Shown here: positions 46,287 to 59,005 of the stretch, piece after piece
How positions within the stretch are numbered: position 1 is the first letter of the stretch
How the letters are laid out: every line of letters begins with the position of its first letter
Assembly (NCBI GenBank): GCA_008638375.1
Contig: CM018052.1
Location: 10,029,506-10,093,505, forward strand
DNA: 64,000 bases
Source: Nyssa sinensis
Taxonomy: Eukaryota; Streptophyta; Magnoliopsida; Cornales; Nyssaceae
Reading direction: 5' to 3'
The notes under the pieces: generated by a model
Told to the model about the DNA's origin: nothing
Databases searched by the model: none
The model's input: the letters and a program-made list of their open reading frames with translations, nothing else
Translations under genes and position numbers: made by a program

Positions 46287-47891
46287 ATGACAACTTCAAT
46301 TTCTGTAATAGTTTCATTGCTTTCAATCTTTATACAATCTGTTTCATTGGCTTCTTCTTCTGATTCAGTGCGTGAGAGCTTTCTCCAATGCCTTGACAGC
46401 CATTCTCAACCCTCATATCCAATCTCTGCGGTAGTCTACACTCCCAATAATTCATCATATTCATCTGTTTTGCAGTCTTACATACGAAACCTGCGATTCA
46501 ATGAGTCAACAAACCGGAAACCACTTCTCATTATCACAGCCATTCATGAGTCTCACATCCAAGCCGCCATAATCTGTGCTAAAACGCAGGGCTTGCAGAT
46601 GAAAATCCGAAGCGGAGGCCATGACTATGAGGGTGTCTCATATGTATCTGAGGTTCCATTCTTTATCCTTGACATGTTCAATCTTCGATCCATCAACGTC
46701 AGTATAGAAGACGAGACTGCTTGGGTTCAGGCTGGCGCAACCCTAGGTGAAGTTTACTACAGGATTTATGAGAAAAGCAACACCCATGGCTTCCCTGCTG
46801 GAGTTTGTCCCACGGTTGGTGTTGGTGGCCATTTCAGTGGAGGTGGGTATGGTAACATGATGAGAAAGTACGGCCTCTCGGTTGATAATATCATTGATGC
46901 GCTGTTAGTTGATGTTAATGGCCAACTTCTCAACCGCCAAACAATGGGTGAAGATTTGTTCTGGGCCATTACAGGAGGAGGAGCTTCTAGCTATGGAGTC
47001 GTTCTCGCTTACAAAATCAAATTGGTGCGTGTCCCGGAAACGGTGACTGTGTTCCGGGTTGAGAGGACCTTAGAAGAAAATGCAACTGATATCGTTTATC
47101 GGTGGCAACAAGTTGCGGACAAGCTGCATGAAGACATCTTCATTAGAATGATCATTGATGTCGTTAATAGCAGTCAAAGTGGAGAGAAGACGATAAGAGC
47201 TTCGTTCTTCGCCTTGTTCCTCGGAGACTCCCAAAGACTTCTCTCCCTCATGAACCAAAGCTTCCCCGAGCTGGGTTTAAAGCAGACAGATTGTGTGGAA
47301 ATGAGTTGGGTTGAATCAGTACTTTACTGGACTAGCTTCCCTACTGGAACACCAGTGAATATTCTGCTCAGCAGGGTTCCTCAAGTACTGACCCATTTGA
47401 AAAGAAAATCTGACTATCTGAAAGAACCCATTCCAAAGGATGGTTTGAAATACATATTTGAGAGGATGATTGAACTGGAGACTCCGGTGTTGACGTTCAA
47501 TCCTTATGGAGGGAGGATGAGTGAGATTCCAGAGTCTGCAAAACCTTTTCCACATCGAGCCGGAAACATATGTAAGATTCAGTATGCAACAAACTGGAAT
47601 GAAGATGGGATTGAGGCGTCCAACCACTACCTTAATTTGACAAAAATGCTATACGCTTACATGACACCTTTTGTTTCCAAGTTCCCAAGGGAGGCATTTC
47701 TCAACTATAGAGATCTTGACTTGGGTATCAACCACAATGGCCCTAACAGTTACGTCGAAGGAGCTTTTTATGGGAATAAGTATTTCAAGGGTAACTACAA
47801 CAGGTTGGTGCAAGTTAAGACCAAGGTTGATCCTGATAATTTCTTCAGAAATGAACAAAGCATCCCAACTCTCCCATCTTGGAGGAAATAA
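46287..47891 (+). CDS. Berberine bridge enzyme-like FAD-linked oxidase, 534 aa
   Basis: Complete, intronless, normal family length. Residues 1-23 are a hydrophobic signal peptide, so it should enter the secretory pathway (wall or vacuole). FAD_binding_4 spans about 72-215 and the C-terminal BBE domain about 465-525. R-S-G-G-H112 supplies the histidine and G-V-C174-P-T-V the cysteine of bicovalent FAD attachment. Y195, K430, Q432 and Y474 (in N-Y-R-D-L-D) match the active-site set of Arabidopsis monolignol-oxidising BBE-like enzymes. V177, three residues after the flavin cysteine, is the gatekeeper position; valine there is associated with oxygen use. C35 and C97 may form the conserved disulfide; seven N-glycosylation sequons are present. 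Start chosen because ACCAAAAATGA gives the signal peptide and no upstream in-frame ATG fits. The substrate cannot be told from sequence: oligosaccharides, monolignols or alkaloid precursors are all possible. Confidence 0.96.
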   Translation: MTTSISVIVSLLSIFIQSVSLASSSDSVRESFLQCLDSHSQPSYPISAVVYTPNNSSYSSVLQSYIRNLRFNESTNRKPLLIITAIHESHIQAAIICAKTQGLQMKIRSGGHDYEGVSYVSEVPFFILDMFNLRSINVSIEDETAWVQAGATLGEVYYRIYEKSNTHGFPAGVCPTVGVGGHFSGGGYGNMMRKYGLSVDNIIDALLVDVNGQLLNRQTMGEDLFWAITGGGASSYGVVLAYKIKLVRVPETVTVFRVERTLEENATDIVYRWQQVADKLHEDIFIRMIIDVVNSSQSGEKTIRASFFALFLGDSQRLLSLMNQSFPELGLKQTDCVEMSWVESVLYWTSFPTGTPVNILLSRVPQVLTHLKRKSDYLKEPIPKDGLKYIFERMIELETPVLTFNPYGGRMSEIPESAKPFPHRAGNICKIQYATNWNEDGIEASNHYLNLTKMLYAYMTPFVSKFPREAFLNYRDLDLGINHNGPNSYVEGAFYGNKYFKGNYNRLVQVKTKVDPDNFFRNEQSIPTLPSWRK

Positions 47892-47963
47892 AAGTGGGGA
47901 ATAGATATAGCAACTTTTATTTTTGTCCTTCATTAATTTCTCTTTGCTAGTTTGATTATGGAA

Positions 47964-48001
47964 AATAAAGCTGGTGCATATTTATAGCCCTGCAAAATAA
48001 A
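47964..48001 (+). terminator. Polyadenylation signals of the oxidase gene
   Basis: AATAAA at 47964-47969 and 47996-48001, 73 and 105 bp after the stop codon, both followed by T-rich sequence. Confidence 0.65.
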
Positions 48002-48895
48002 GCATTCTTATGTAAATGACATCTGGGATTGAATATTGTTTAATAATTTTTGGAGTACTACCCCCGGAAAAGGCTCGTAATTTGTTGTCGTAAAAAAATT
48101 TCGATTGCCTAGATCGATGGTTGAGAATAGTGTATGAGATTCCTGCAAAGAACAATTAAAACAAAAGGAGCACCAAAAATGGTCCCTCTAATGATTAAGT
48201 CAGATAAGAGATAAACTTGCATAGACTAAAACCAAGAATTAGATGTAGATTTTCAGGCGCATACCTTGGGCTTTTATAAGTAAATTAATTAGTTCTCGTT
48301 TTTTAATAAAATTCTTTATGCATTGAATTATAATATTTTCATACTAATACAATAAATTTGAAGTAACGGTTTCTATATTGGAGTTTAAGACTGTATTATA
48401 GTTTGAAATAGGTCAATAGTGGCCATGTCATATTGGGGGGTCAGCATAACAGGACTGAACATAGATTTGCTCTGAATTCGGCTATCCTATTATATTAATG
48501 ACCAACTTGGAAGAGGGGAAATAACTCCTCACGGACTTACCAAATCAAAATCCTAACAGTGGGGACATTTTTAGTCATATCAGAATTCATTCATGGATTA
48601 CTATAATTCTTTTTTAAATTAACTCAAAAGAATCAACTTTATTTTTTAATTTAAAAAATACAATTGAGACATCACAAGGTGAAAAAATAAGTAATTAAAT
48701 CTGGTATATCAAACATCTCTCTCTCTCAGTTTGGTTATTGTTACGAATTTTTATTCCATTGTGTGAAATATTGTGAATTTTGAATTGATTTAAAAACTGG
48801 CAAAATTTCTCTACTAAGAGTTCGTGAAAGAGTTGTCCTTCCTACCATGTCCTTTTATCTTTTAACCTATTAGCTCTTTTCTTCCCCTGCTTAAT
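48002..48895. other. Intergenic sequence, nothing recognised
   Basis: AT-rich, no supported frame, RNA gene or repeat boundary. Confidence 0.5.
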
Positions 48896-49749
48896 TGATA
48901 CTCCCTTTAGGTTCACATAAAAATATTCTCAATGTACCACACTTACGTAAACCTGTTTTTTTCGGTAAATTGACAATTTTTCCCCTTAGGTCACTTACTG
49001 TATCCTATGGTCTTCAACAACATTCTAGCTCACCAAATTTCAATCCTTATCAATTATCCATTATATTTTTTCATTATTACAAATTTTATCCAATTATTAA
49101 TTATTAGAAAAATCTAGGATGTTACAATCTACCCTCCTTAAAAGAAGTTTTGTTCATGAAATCTGGCCTCTCTTGATCCCCAACATTCTAAACACTTGTG
49201 TTAATCACTGTACTTTTTCCTTATTTAACATTGGGCTTCCACAAAAATTTCTCATCTTTTGGATAATTCTCAAGGGTAATTACGACTTCTTTCTATTATA
49301 AACCTCCAATGTGCTTACTTGTCTAGCTTACTAGGTGCAAGTGACCTTGCTCGGCATTGACTATTTAACAGTAAGATTCCCCTATCAAGTACGAACACAA
49401 TTACGATATATGGATAAAGCTATATTAAGGCTTCGTCGAATCACAATTACGATATATGCACCTACACCTTCGTCGAATCACAATTACTTGGTTAGGCTCT
49501 TGGTACGACTTTCCTCACTTACGAGTAGGAGTAATAATACTAACAACCTCACCCTTTATATATGTCATATCATATATCATATAACTCATCATGAGACAAA
49601 ATCACAAGCTTACCCACTAATAATGAGAAAATCATCTCACCATCACATTGTATCAATTATCGAGCGCATCCACAAAATCACTAGCAAAAGTCATCAATGG
49701 TATCACAAGTTCATACTATCTTAATCATACAAATATCCTCCATGGATCC
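48896..49749. mobile_element. LTR-like fragment
   Basis: Contains ACAATTTTTCCCCTTAGG (the reverse form of the GGGGCAAAATTGT phrase of the LTR units) and GGATGTTACAATCTACCC near 49117, echoed at about 51815 by ATTACAATCTTCCCC. No coding sequence and no clear ends. Confidence 0.35.
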
Positions 49750-51826
49750 TGTCATGCCCTGGGCCCCAAAGACCCAAGGGTAACCTTGAAAAATAAGGTC
49801 AACCATTAAAATAATTCTTGTGAGTCTCAGTCCATTCTTATTTCATTCTTTATTTTACATCTTTTCACTTTAAACTTCACAACACAAACATCTATTCCTT
49901 GTCCCATTTACTTTAATCAACAACAACTCAACATACACCAACAAGGGGTTTTCTCCATGATATTATAATCCCCCTTTAACGAAAAGGACACAATATTACT
50001 AGTCTTAATTGTGTTTGTGTACATATACCAAAAAGGAATAGTCTAGGCTTAGATAGCCTTCACATCCACATCATCTAGAACACAAGTTCTTTTTCATAAA
50101 AAAAGGACAAAAATGAGAGTTGACCTTCTTATCTGTGTTGTCAGGTCGCCGACTCCTTACCATTACCTGCATCTGTTAAGGATCCAAACAACAACCCTAG
50201 TATAGATTCTAAAGTAGGAAAGATTAAAGTGGTGCAAAGTGTAGCATGTGACATGTGTAGTGTCAAACAAGTGCATGTATACATATGTATCATAGGATCT
50301 AAACATTCATCACATCGTCCTTCATTCAAAAAATCAACTTAATTATATAACAGATACCATAAATAGTAGATGTAAGTGAGAGTCATATAAACCATAAAAT
50401 AATTGTAAGTGTACGTCACGTAATCGAAAGTTGGATTCTAACTCCATTCCTCTTATTTCATATCTCAACAATTCGACTCTAATCAACTAATGGCCCCCGA
50501 TAAAGCCTGGCGCTTCACGAGCTACTAACTCATTGGCAATGCACCACCACCCACGTGGGTTTACAGTTTGAAATCGGAGGGAGATACCATTCCTCACCCC
50601 AATAAATCCCTGGGAAATAGCGTAATCTCACCGTGCTTTCAACTATTTCTATTTCTATAACCAAACTTTTCATTTCCTTCTCATTTACGACATCAATAAC
50701 CTTACGAGTTCAACAAATTCTAAGGAGATAACATTTATATTCAAGTTATAAGCACATCAAGAGACAATAATATTTTCATCATTCATCAACAACAATGTGG
50801 CAAAGATGAAACAAGTACAAGACATTTAATATCTCTATCTTGGTCTAAAACATGATACACTCATGACATTTATAAAAAAAAGTCATAAAATGAAATGAAT
50901 TGCATGATATCTCCATGAAAACACCCAACCTTCAACCTAAGTTAGAAATCCCTACCTTAAAACTTGAGAAAAAGTAGACTTGTGTTGTAGAGAGAGAGAT
51001 TCCAAAAGCTTAATCTCAATCTTTACTCCCATTCTCTAAGAAAAGAAAAACACCATTAACTTCTCCGAAATGACCTAAATCCATGAGGGACTTGAGAAAT
51101 TTGAAGAAGGAAGGAAAACTTTAAATTTTACCTTTGAATCTTTGTGAAGTCTCTTAAAACCCTAACTTTTAAGATGGTGAGAGACCCTCCAAATGATGAA
51201 TCCTTGTAGTAGGAAGACTTTGGGAACTTCAATCTTGAGGCTTTTAAAGAGAAATATAGAGTAGTAGAAACCCTAGGTTCTTTCCCCTTTTTAGCTTGAG
51301 AGAAGATAAGGAAAGATGAAATAAAAAAAGTGAAAAGATGAGAGGTTTTGAAAAATTTGATCTAGGTTTCTGCCACACGGTCGTTTGAACAATGGCGGGC
51401 TTCGTTCGAATGATGCCACATAAATTTTTCAACCTTCACTTTCTGGTTTGGTTGTTCGAATAAGCGAAACCCAAATTCGAACGAACTTTACAGAACACTA
51501 ATTTATGCTAGAAGCCTAGTATATATACTTCATATGTTTTCAATGATGCTCATCACCTACCCTTCAAAACTACTTTATTTTCATCCCCAACATCTCTAAA
51601 ACACCCACAACAATAATAAAATCATATATTAACACATTCAAAGTCCTAAACACACAAGTTTAATCAGAATTGTAAAATTTCTAAACAACATGTACATCAC
51701 ACACACACTCCTATTTAAGTTTCCCACTTTCTTTGTTTGTCATTTTTTATTTTTATTATACAAAATTTAATATCTTTGCTTTCTTGTTCATTAGTATCTT
51801 AATGAAATTTATGAAACATTACAATC
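49750..51826 (+). mobile_element. LTR-like unit H, probable, 3-prime end uncertain
   Basis: Starts TGTCATGCCCTGGGCCCC, matching the TGTCA(C/T)..CCC start of the other units, preceded by GATCC. A possible end is ...ACATTACA near 51820, but the next bases are not GATCC, so the 3-prime boundary is not confirmed. A GC-richer zone at 50480-50640 resembles the one in unit C. It contains several TTCGAACGA-type motifs near 51385-51485. Confidence 0.4.
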
Positions 51827-53360
51827 TTCCCCTTTAAGAAAATTTCATCCTAGCCCTTATAAGTGCTCTGAAAGTCTCAAAATAGTGGGCAAATAAAGGC
51901 TCATGATTTTGTAGTTGATCCTTCACAGTTAGGTGCATTTCATACATTTGTGAAGTCAATAATCCCAAAATATTTTTCTCTTGTTAAAAGTGCTAACGGT
52001 TATCCATTTTTTTTTTGAAAAGAGAATTGTATTAAGTGTATTTTAAGTGATTGAGTCTTGACTTGTGAACCTTATTCTATCAATATCTTCACTTAGTCTT
52101 TTTCACTTGGGTGCACACAATCTTTCAATCTACTTGTGATCTCTTTGTTGTTAGTCTTGCTTATTTCTCACATGAGATTGTCTTGTAGATAAGAAGGGCT
52201 TAATGGTTTTATGTTTTCATCTCAATAAGTCCATGGCTAGAAATATTAACTTAGGTTGAAAAAATGGAAGGATCAAAAGTAAAAGCCTAAGAAGAAAAAA
52301 TGGCAAACACACAAAAAAATTTAAGAGTGGAAGGAAAGGGCTACCCTTGAGATAGTGTGTTTTCTAGAATTGGTAAATCCTTTGAAAATTTCAGTCTACT
52401 CAACTATGTGAAAGCCACCTTGGAAATGGTGAGTGAAGTCCAAATTCAATTTGCAAATTCTTAGGTTGGCTGACTATGGTTGTTTGCTCTTATTGATGTG
52501 AAAATCATTCAACACCATAGAAAGTCAACCTTAAGACAAAGAACATTTCATAGTTGAAATTAATACATATGTCTAGTTACCATGAATAAGTGAGTAGAGA
52601 GTGAGCTTGTATATATTTTAGTGTTCTAGAATTATTTGAATGTATTGATGCTATTTAGAACACATTTACATTTTTCAAATTCATTCAAAATATTCTTCAA
52701 ATTCCAATTTCAACTCAAAAACATTGGGATTATTTTTATCCTTGAAAACAATTGAATTCATTTTAGATTTTGCAGCTAAAAATAGTTTTTTCATGAAAAA
52801 CTCTAGTTTTCCCCTGTTTTGTAGTTGAAATACACACATGATTTTCAAATAGAGTATGACACTCTATTTTTCTAAGAGAAAAACAAATTCTAGTGTTCGT
52901 TCGAACGAAGCTCGTTCGAACAAACATTGTTTAGTTCAAAACAGGCAAGAAACCGTGATTAGTTCTCAAAATTCGTCGATTTCCCTCATTTTCTCTCAAT
53001 TCCTGCAACATTTTGATCCCGGAGTTCATCATTCTTAGATTCCATTCAAGTTTAGTGTGTTCTACTTATCGAGTGCTTCATTTTCACTGTTCGTTTTGTG
53101 ATTCTATCCGTTCATTATTGCGGTAAGTCCTCCAGTCCATTTCTTACTTTCCTTTGGTTTATTTAATTTTTCATTTAGACTTGGGATAATATGGACTGTA
53201 GTTCAGTACACTTGACATAGTACTTTCTTAGGGCCATCTTACATTTTATCTTCTGATATATATATTACGTGGTCACGTTGTCCAAGATGGTTCCCATGAG
53301 CATCAACATTTACCTTATGTCATCCACTTGGGTGTCACACCTAGGGTCTTAGTTCATTTT
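51827..53360 (+). mobile_element. Leader of the Transposase_32-like element (copy 2)
   Basis: About 52440-53200 matches 540-1330 in inverted orientation. It contains a large TTCGAA-rich dyad at about 52892-52922. A donor-like GCG/GTAAGTCC at about 53119 suggests a spliced leader, but this is weak. Confidence 0.5.
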
Positions 53361-54564
53361 CTAACCCAAATAGCTCAGGTTTGGGCAAGTACTGTCCTAT
53401 CCTGACTAGTCTTTGTATAGAGGGTATGCACCAGCTGACATCAGTGAGACTTTAGCTTACATGTTATTTGACTCACAAGGTTGGCTACCTCTCTTGCTAG
53501 TCACAAGTCCAACCAACAAAACCTTTGTTCGAGAGTTTTACTCAAACCCCAGTTCTCGTGATGCCTAGGGAGTCTACTTTGTGACAGTACGTGGTGTCCC
53601 TTTCTCTTTCACCGTTGACATGATTACTGAGACTCGTGGTTTTTCTTGAGTTGAGCAGCCTAGCTTCCCAATCCCTTAGGGTATTGCACTTCCATCTATG
53701 AGTCATATTGTTTCCACCTTTCGTGTTGACAGTTCATCTATTTTCGCCATGAGGGGTGTCACTCTAGAGCAGGGATATTTGCACGAGGGTTATCATATCC
53801 TCAACCTCATCGTGTGTAGTATGTTACATCCAATCAGCCACACGATAGCACTGACTCTCTCCTATGCTACACTTCTGTATACACTCGATGCTGCCATTCC
53901 TATCGATAATCTATTGTATATTCTTCAAGTCATTGATTCCTCCACCACTAGTACTAGACGTACTACGTCTTTGCCATTTAGTAGCCTGATCATTAGGATT
54001 TGTGTTGCACAGCAATTTCATTTTTACACTAGTGATATGCTCCTCGTTCCACTCACTCCGTTTACACATCGGACTTTAGCCAGGTCATAGAGGCATGTCC
54101 TTAATTCTTCCAATGAGGACAATGTTGATGATGCGCATGAGGAGGCACAACTGCTAGAGCAACAATAGCCATTGGCACCAGCTCTACGGTACTAGCCATA
54201 TATATCACTGCAACAGTAGCAGTTTAGAGAACAGATAGATGTTGAAGACTTCCTTATTGACAAGACTCCACCGCAATTTCATTCCCCCTTGGGTGCAGAA
54301 CTTTATGCGTCAGTAAGAGCCTCCTCTTCTTCCGCCAATCAGTCGATTACTAGAGATGAGCTAGAAGAACGATTATAGCTTCATCATGATCAGATCACTA
54401 TCGATATTGATCACAGGATGGAGCAGTATTATCTTTGGGTACGCTCATACTATTTTATCCTGATGGTGAAAGAGACTGCTTACTTTCGAGGAGCTCAACA
54501 GGGATTGAAAAAGGCTCTTGCTCATGTCTTTCCTTCTCCTCCTCCGCCTACAAATGATCAGTGA
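53360..54564 (+). pseudogene. Transposase_32-like retroelement ORF (copy 2), broken
   Basis: One frame can be followed from about 53360 to a TGA at 54562-54564 and carries V-R-G-V-P-F-S-F-T-V, E-Q-P-S-F-P-I-P, a central Y-A-T-L-L-Y segment and a C-terminal Gln-rich, then coiled-coil-prone tail. The first half matches the plant-transposon domain Transposase_32; its role is unknown. Eight internal stops interrupt it: TAG at 53566, 53677, 54088, 54166, 54193, 54217 and 54376, and TGA at 53647 (first base given). Only 53698-54087 is an open stretch with a Met. Every stop is explained by C to T in CAG or CGA. The related copy at 1-420 lies inverted. Confidence 0.75.
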
Positions 54565-55538
54565 TGTAGCTTGTAGATGGTTACATGACTGATGAATGCG
54601 ATTGTAGTGAGATTTTTACCTGTATTTTTCTTAATAATGGTTCGTTCGAACAAACCTTGGGTAGAAAACATATTTATATTCTATTTTTAAGCCATTTGAG
54701 GATCAAGTATGCTCTTTGCAAAAATACACGAAAAAAAGATTTAGAGCAGTAAAAAACAGAGTGAGAGAGTCTCATAGTGTGAAAGCAAAATTGTTAATAG
54801 ATCATGAAGCTCTTATGAGAGATCATTCATACATGTCATTCATACACATCTCTATTCTTGTTCATTGATAGATTTAGATCATCCACTAGATCTAAATCAT
54901 TTCTAAAAGCCTTGGTTCATGTCAATTTCTTGACGAAAGATGGAGTTCAATTTTAAGGATTCGGCATTGAGCGATCGGTGGACACCGAGGCCTTGAGGAT
55001 TTGTGATTGCTGAGTAGCTTGATCGAAAGATTCTACAACCGTCGAGGATTCTGATTATTTGAAGGCTCTAATTATGAGACACTAGAGGATTCAAGGGAAA
55101 TTTGAAGATGTAATCGGGGAAAACGGAGCTTGAGGTACCAAGCATCGGTTTGCAAATCTCTTATTCTCTCCATCTCTTTCAATTTAATATTTGATTTAAT
55201 TGAAATGCTTCTGCTAGAATATAGAAATTGAGTTTTCATGAAATTCATAATTGTTAATTAATTTGATAAATTGAGTAAATTGATTGAAATCATAAATTGA
55301 TCTCTTAGTTAAATTAGCTTTGAATTGTTAAAATTGCATATAAAATCAATCTAGATTGATCAATTTGGTGAAGGTTGATAGGTTGGTGTATTTGAATGAT
55401 TCTTGGATAATTCATTGGTGGATGGGCATGAATGTTGGATTAACCTACTTATTCAACCCCCCCTTCTAGGTGATATTCATGCTTTGGGACCTTGAGTGAT
55501 ATCCTAGTGGTATCCTTCTGAAACAATTACTAAGAAGC
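54565..55538. other. Sequence between the Transposase_32 relic and unit F
   Basis: Contains a run of seven C (CAACCCCCCCTTCTAGG) near 55456-55472, the reverse of the AAGGGGGGTTGAATA phrase often seen at the edge of plant retroelements. The last 50 bases on the minus strand appear to continue the DUF7745-like frame from across unit F. No other gene is seen. Confidence 0.4.
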
Positions 55539-56271
55539 CATACTGTCACGACCCGAGACCCCACCCTATGCAGATCTCGTGTCGCGACGCCCGGTCCGAT
55601 GCTACTTGTCGAACCAAAGGTCTCAACTTGCTACACAATCAGTGCTACTAACATGCAACAACTAAATGCAGAATAAAATAAATAAAAGCTACATGTAATT
55701 TATATAATGTTTTACAAAATGCGGAATACAAAATTTCTTAATACAACTGTTCATCCCCAAGACGTGGATAACATGGGAGAGCTACAAGACTGTCTGTACT
55801 AAGTATTACACTTACAACTTCAAAAGAAATGTCCACTGTTATCTAGCTGACTGCTACTGCTACAGTTACTGCTCTTCTACAGCTTCATTTCCTGAAAGGG
55901 TTGGTAAGTTTGGGGTGAGCTCATGAAAGCCCAATAAGTAATTCTCCGTTGCTCTGCCATGTGTACATGAATATAGAAAACATTATCCATAAAAGAACTA
56001 GGATAAATGTAGATGCACTAGCCAGTCAATGAATATAGAACTCAATATCAAATGATAGAAACTCAAATGATAAAGCAATGAAATCTGTCTAATAATATAA
56101 TCATACTACTACAGTTATGAGCTGTCTCAAGCATAATCATATACACTCAATAAAAAGCTATGAAATCTCATGATCATTCATAATGATAAAATATGATCAA
56201 GCTATGGTAATCAATAAATGATAGTGATATCAAAACTAGTTGATGCACTCGGCTGGGTCCCGGCTACCCCC

Positions 56272-56455
56272 TGAGCTCGTATTCAGATCCGCTATGGGCT
56301 GTTTGAATACAACTCTGAGCTCGTATTCAGATCCGCTATGGGCTGTTTGAATACGGCTTTGTGTACATTGTATAATAATCTGGACCCGAAGGTCATAACT
56401 GGACCCGAAAGTCATAACTAGACCCGAAGGTCATAACTGGACCCGAAGGTCGTAA
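56272..56455 (+). repeat. Two minisatellites in unit F
   Basis: A 43-bp unit starting TGAGCTCGTATTCAGATCCG, twice (56272 and 56315), then a 19-bp unit CTGGACCCGAAGGTCATAA four times (56380, 56399, 56418, 56437). Confidence 0.9.
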
Positions 56456-56975
56456 ATAACATCAGATGGAGATGTGACTGAGCACAAATCCAGCACTAAT
56501 AATATATCAGGATCATGCTACCTCCACGAAGAGTATAAATGTGGAACATAACTGTTCTAGGCAATCTGACGTAACGATTGTTATCTGAACTATGGTTACT
56601 AGACTGCTTCGAATATACTGTTTGGCCCTTACGGCCCTAGGTACAAGTGTACAACAAGAACTCTATGCACAAATGTACAATCATGATCAAGATATATATG
56701 AAAATCGATAAATGTTTCCCACATGATAGGGCAATATCAATGTGGCTCAATAAACACTGGTATGTATGGAATACAACAAGTGATATAGGAAAAACTGTTG
56801 ACATGGCTTGGAATGTAACATAAGCAGAGATCAGAGATTACTTACTTTTTACTATATTTGTCTAGAAGGTCAACCACCTTCTTCTACTTACCTCTTTTTG
56901 TATCTGTCTAGAAGGTCAAAACCGTCTTCTTCTTGTCTCTTGGTATTCCTATGATTCAGGAAACTCATCTCAGTC

Positions 56976-57011
<36 letters not shown>

Positions 57012-58974
57012 ACTCATGCTATTCATCAAATTTTATGTCTCTTTACTATTGATATCTCTTTTACTTGAATAGACTTTACTATTGAATCCGGAATGTCGAA
57101 CAAAGTCGATTTAGGCTTTTGCGGAATTCAATTTGGGCTTCTGTACTAAAAAGGGCAAAATGGTCATTTTGCACTTTTATAGATCTTTTATTTTTCGGGA
57201 CCCCGTCTCGCTAAATGGACCTCACCATTGGTCTTAGAATGTCCGAGATAGTTGAAATACACTATTCATACGTTTAATTTGGACATCGTTACTAAAAAGG
57301 GTAAAATGGTCATTTACTACATGTATTTTACTTTTCGGGGTTCCGTCTCATGAAATGGACCTTACCATCAGACTCAGAATGTCCGAAATAATAAATCTTG
57401 ACTATTCATTTGCCTCATTTGGACTTCGTTTGCTCTATTTATGACCCAAGGGCAAAATAGAAATTTTACTTTATTTATTAAATAATTAAATTAATTATTT
57501 AATTATTTTTCCAGGGGCCTAATCGCATAAAATTTCCAAAACATGGGTCACAGTATAATTTAGCAAAACAGTTGGGGTCAAAATCAGATTTTGTAAACTT
57601 CTGGACTGAACCAGTGGGTTCAGTCACAATTCAAGTGAACTGGTCCATTTGAAACTGAACCAATCCGGTCTGGTTGGGTTAATTATGTGATGCTGACGTC
57701 ATGATGACGTCAGCCCTAATGGTTTAAAAATTTTAAACATATGACAAAGCAACACCGTCCAGTTTAACCATTTTATGCGATGGGTCGGGTTCCGACCTGA
57801 ACTCGATTTGGCCCGAACCGACCCGAACAGTGTCATCTTCCCCACGAAGGTCAACACTGTTCACTCGAAACCCTAATTTTTTACAGTCAATTTTTGTATT
57901 GTTTTGCTGATCCATTTCTTCTGTTTTCTTTTCTAAAACGTTTCTGGGATCATAAGGATCATCTTAGCATTCATTTGAGAGTTCAAATGGAACTTATTAG
58001 CTCGGTTCCAGTTTTGATAATCCGACCTGTAAACCTACGGTTTATGCTCATTTTTTGGTTATTTCCATAAGGTTGGGCTTATTTTGTTCCTCAGTTTAAG
58101 ATGTTTCATTTCCCATTCCCAAATATAGATTTAGCATCGAGTTTATAGGATTGGGTCTCAAACCCGTAACCTGTAACTCGATTTTTGGGGGTCTATTCTT
58201 GAGTTCTGTGGTCGCGTAGTAGGGTTTTTAACACCCTTAGAAGGTCTTCTTGAGGTTTTGATAAGCCAAACCTAGTTTGGTTGTAACGGGTTCAGACCTG
58301 CTTCAAGCAAGGTCTTTAATGGCCGTAGCTTCTGGGTTTGGTGTTTTTGAATTGTTTAAAGCTCTATTTTCATGCTTACTAAACATTTAAACATATATTG
58401 AGCATCGTGTGTGTATAAAAAACTCTAAAACAACTCCTATCAATTCTGAATTCTAGAAAGAGAATTTATAAATTTTTGTAGGTTTACCTTATTTAAACTG
58501 TTTCTCCCTCCTCTAGTTTCTCCTTGTTTAAACTTCTGGATCCCTCAGGCTTCACATAGTTCCCTCACTTAGACTTCCTTTGGTTTTCTTGTTTCTGTTT
58601 TTCTCATTTCACACGACACATATATCTATACATATATCACATAATCATCATCACACTTCCATCGCCCCCATCACTTCTTCTCAGCCCTATACCCTCAAGC
58701 CCCTTTTCTTGACCTAAGGTTCTGATTTCCCTCTTCCAAATGCAACTTTGCATTTATGACTTGGAGACTTGTATATTATATGTATATATTATATTCACAC
58801 ACACAACACACACACTTAATCTCTGTACCGTCCCCCCCCTTTTTCTGTTGTACACCACATAGCCACACACGTTGCACCCTTTTTCCTTTTTAATTTCCTT
58901 TCTTTTTTTTCTCTTTACAACTTTCTTTTTCTTTTCTTTTCTTGTAAAATATGTTGTATATATATATATATCAT

Positions 58975-59005
58975 GTATATATAACACACACACACACACA
59001 CACAC
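58975..59005. repeat. (CA)n microsatellite in unit F
   Basis: Perfect CA run after a TA run at about 58957-58983; frames spanning it on either strand are low-complexity. Confidence 0.9.

Noticed and set aside
47649..47933. 94-codon minus-strand frame over the 3-prime end of the oxidase gene
   Set aside because: Shadow of the oxidase coding sequence.
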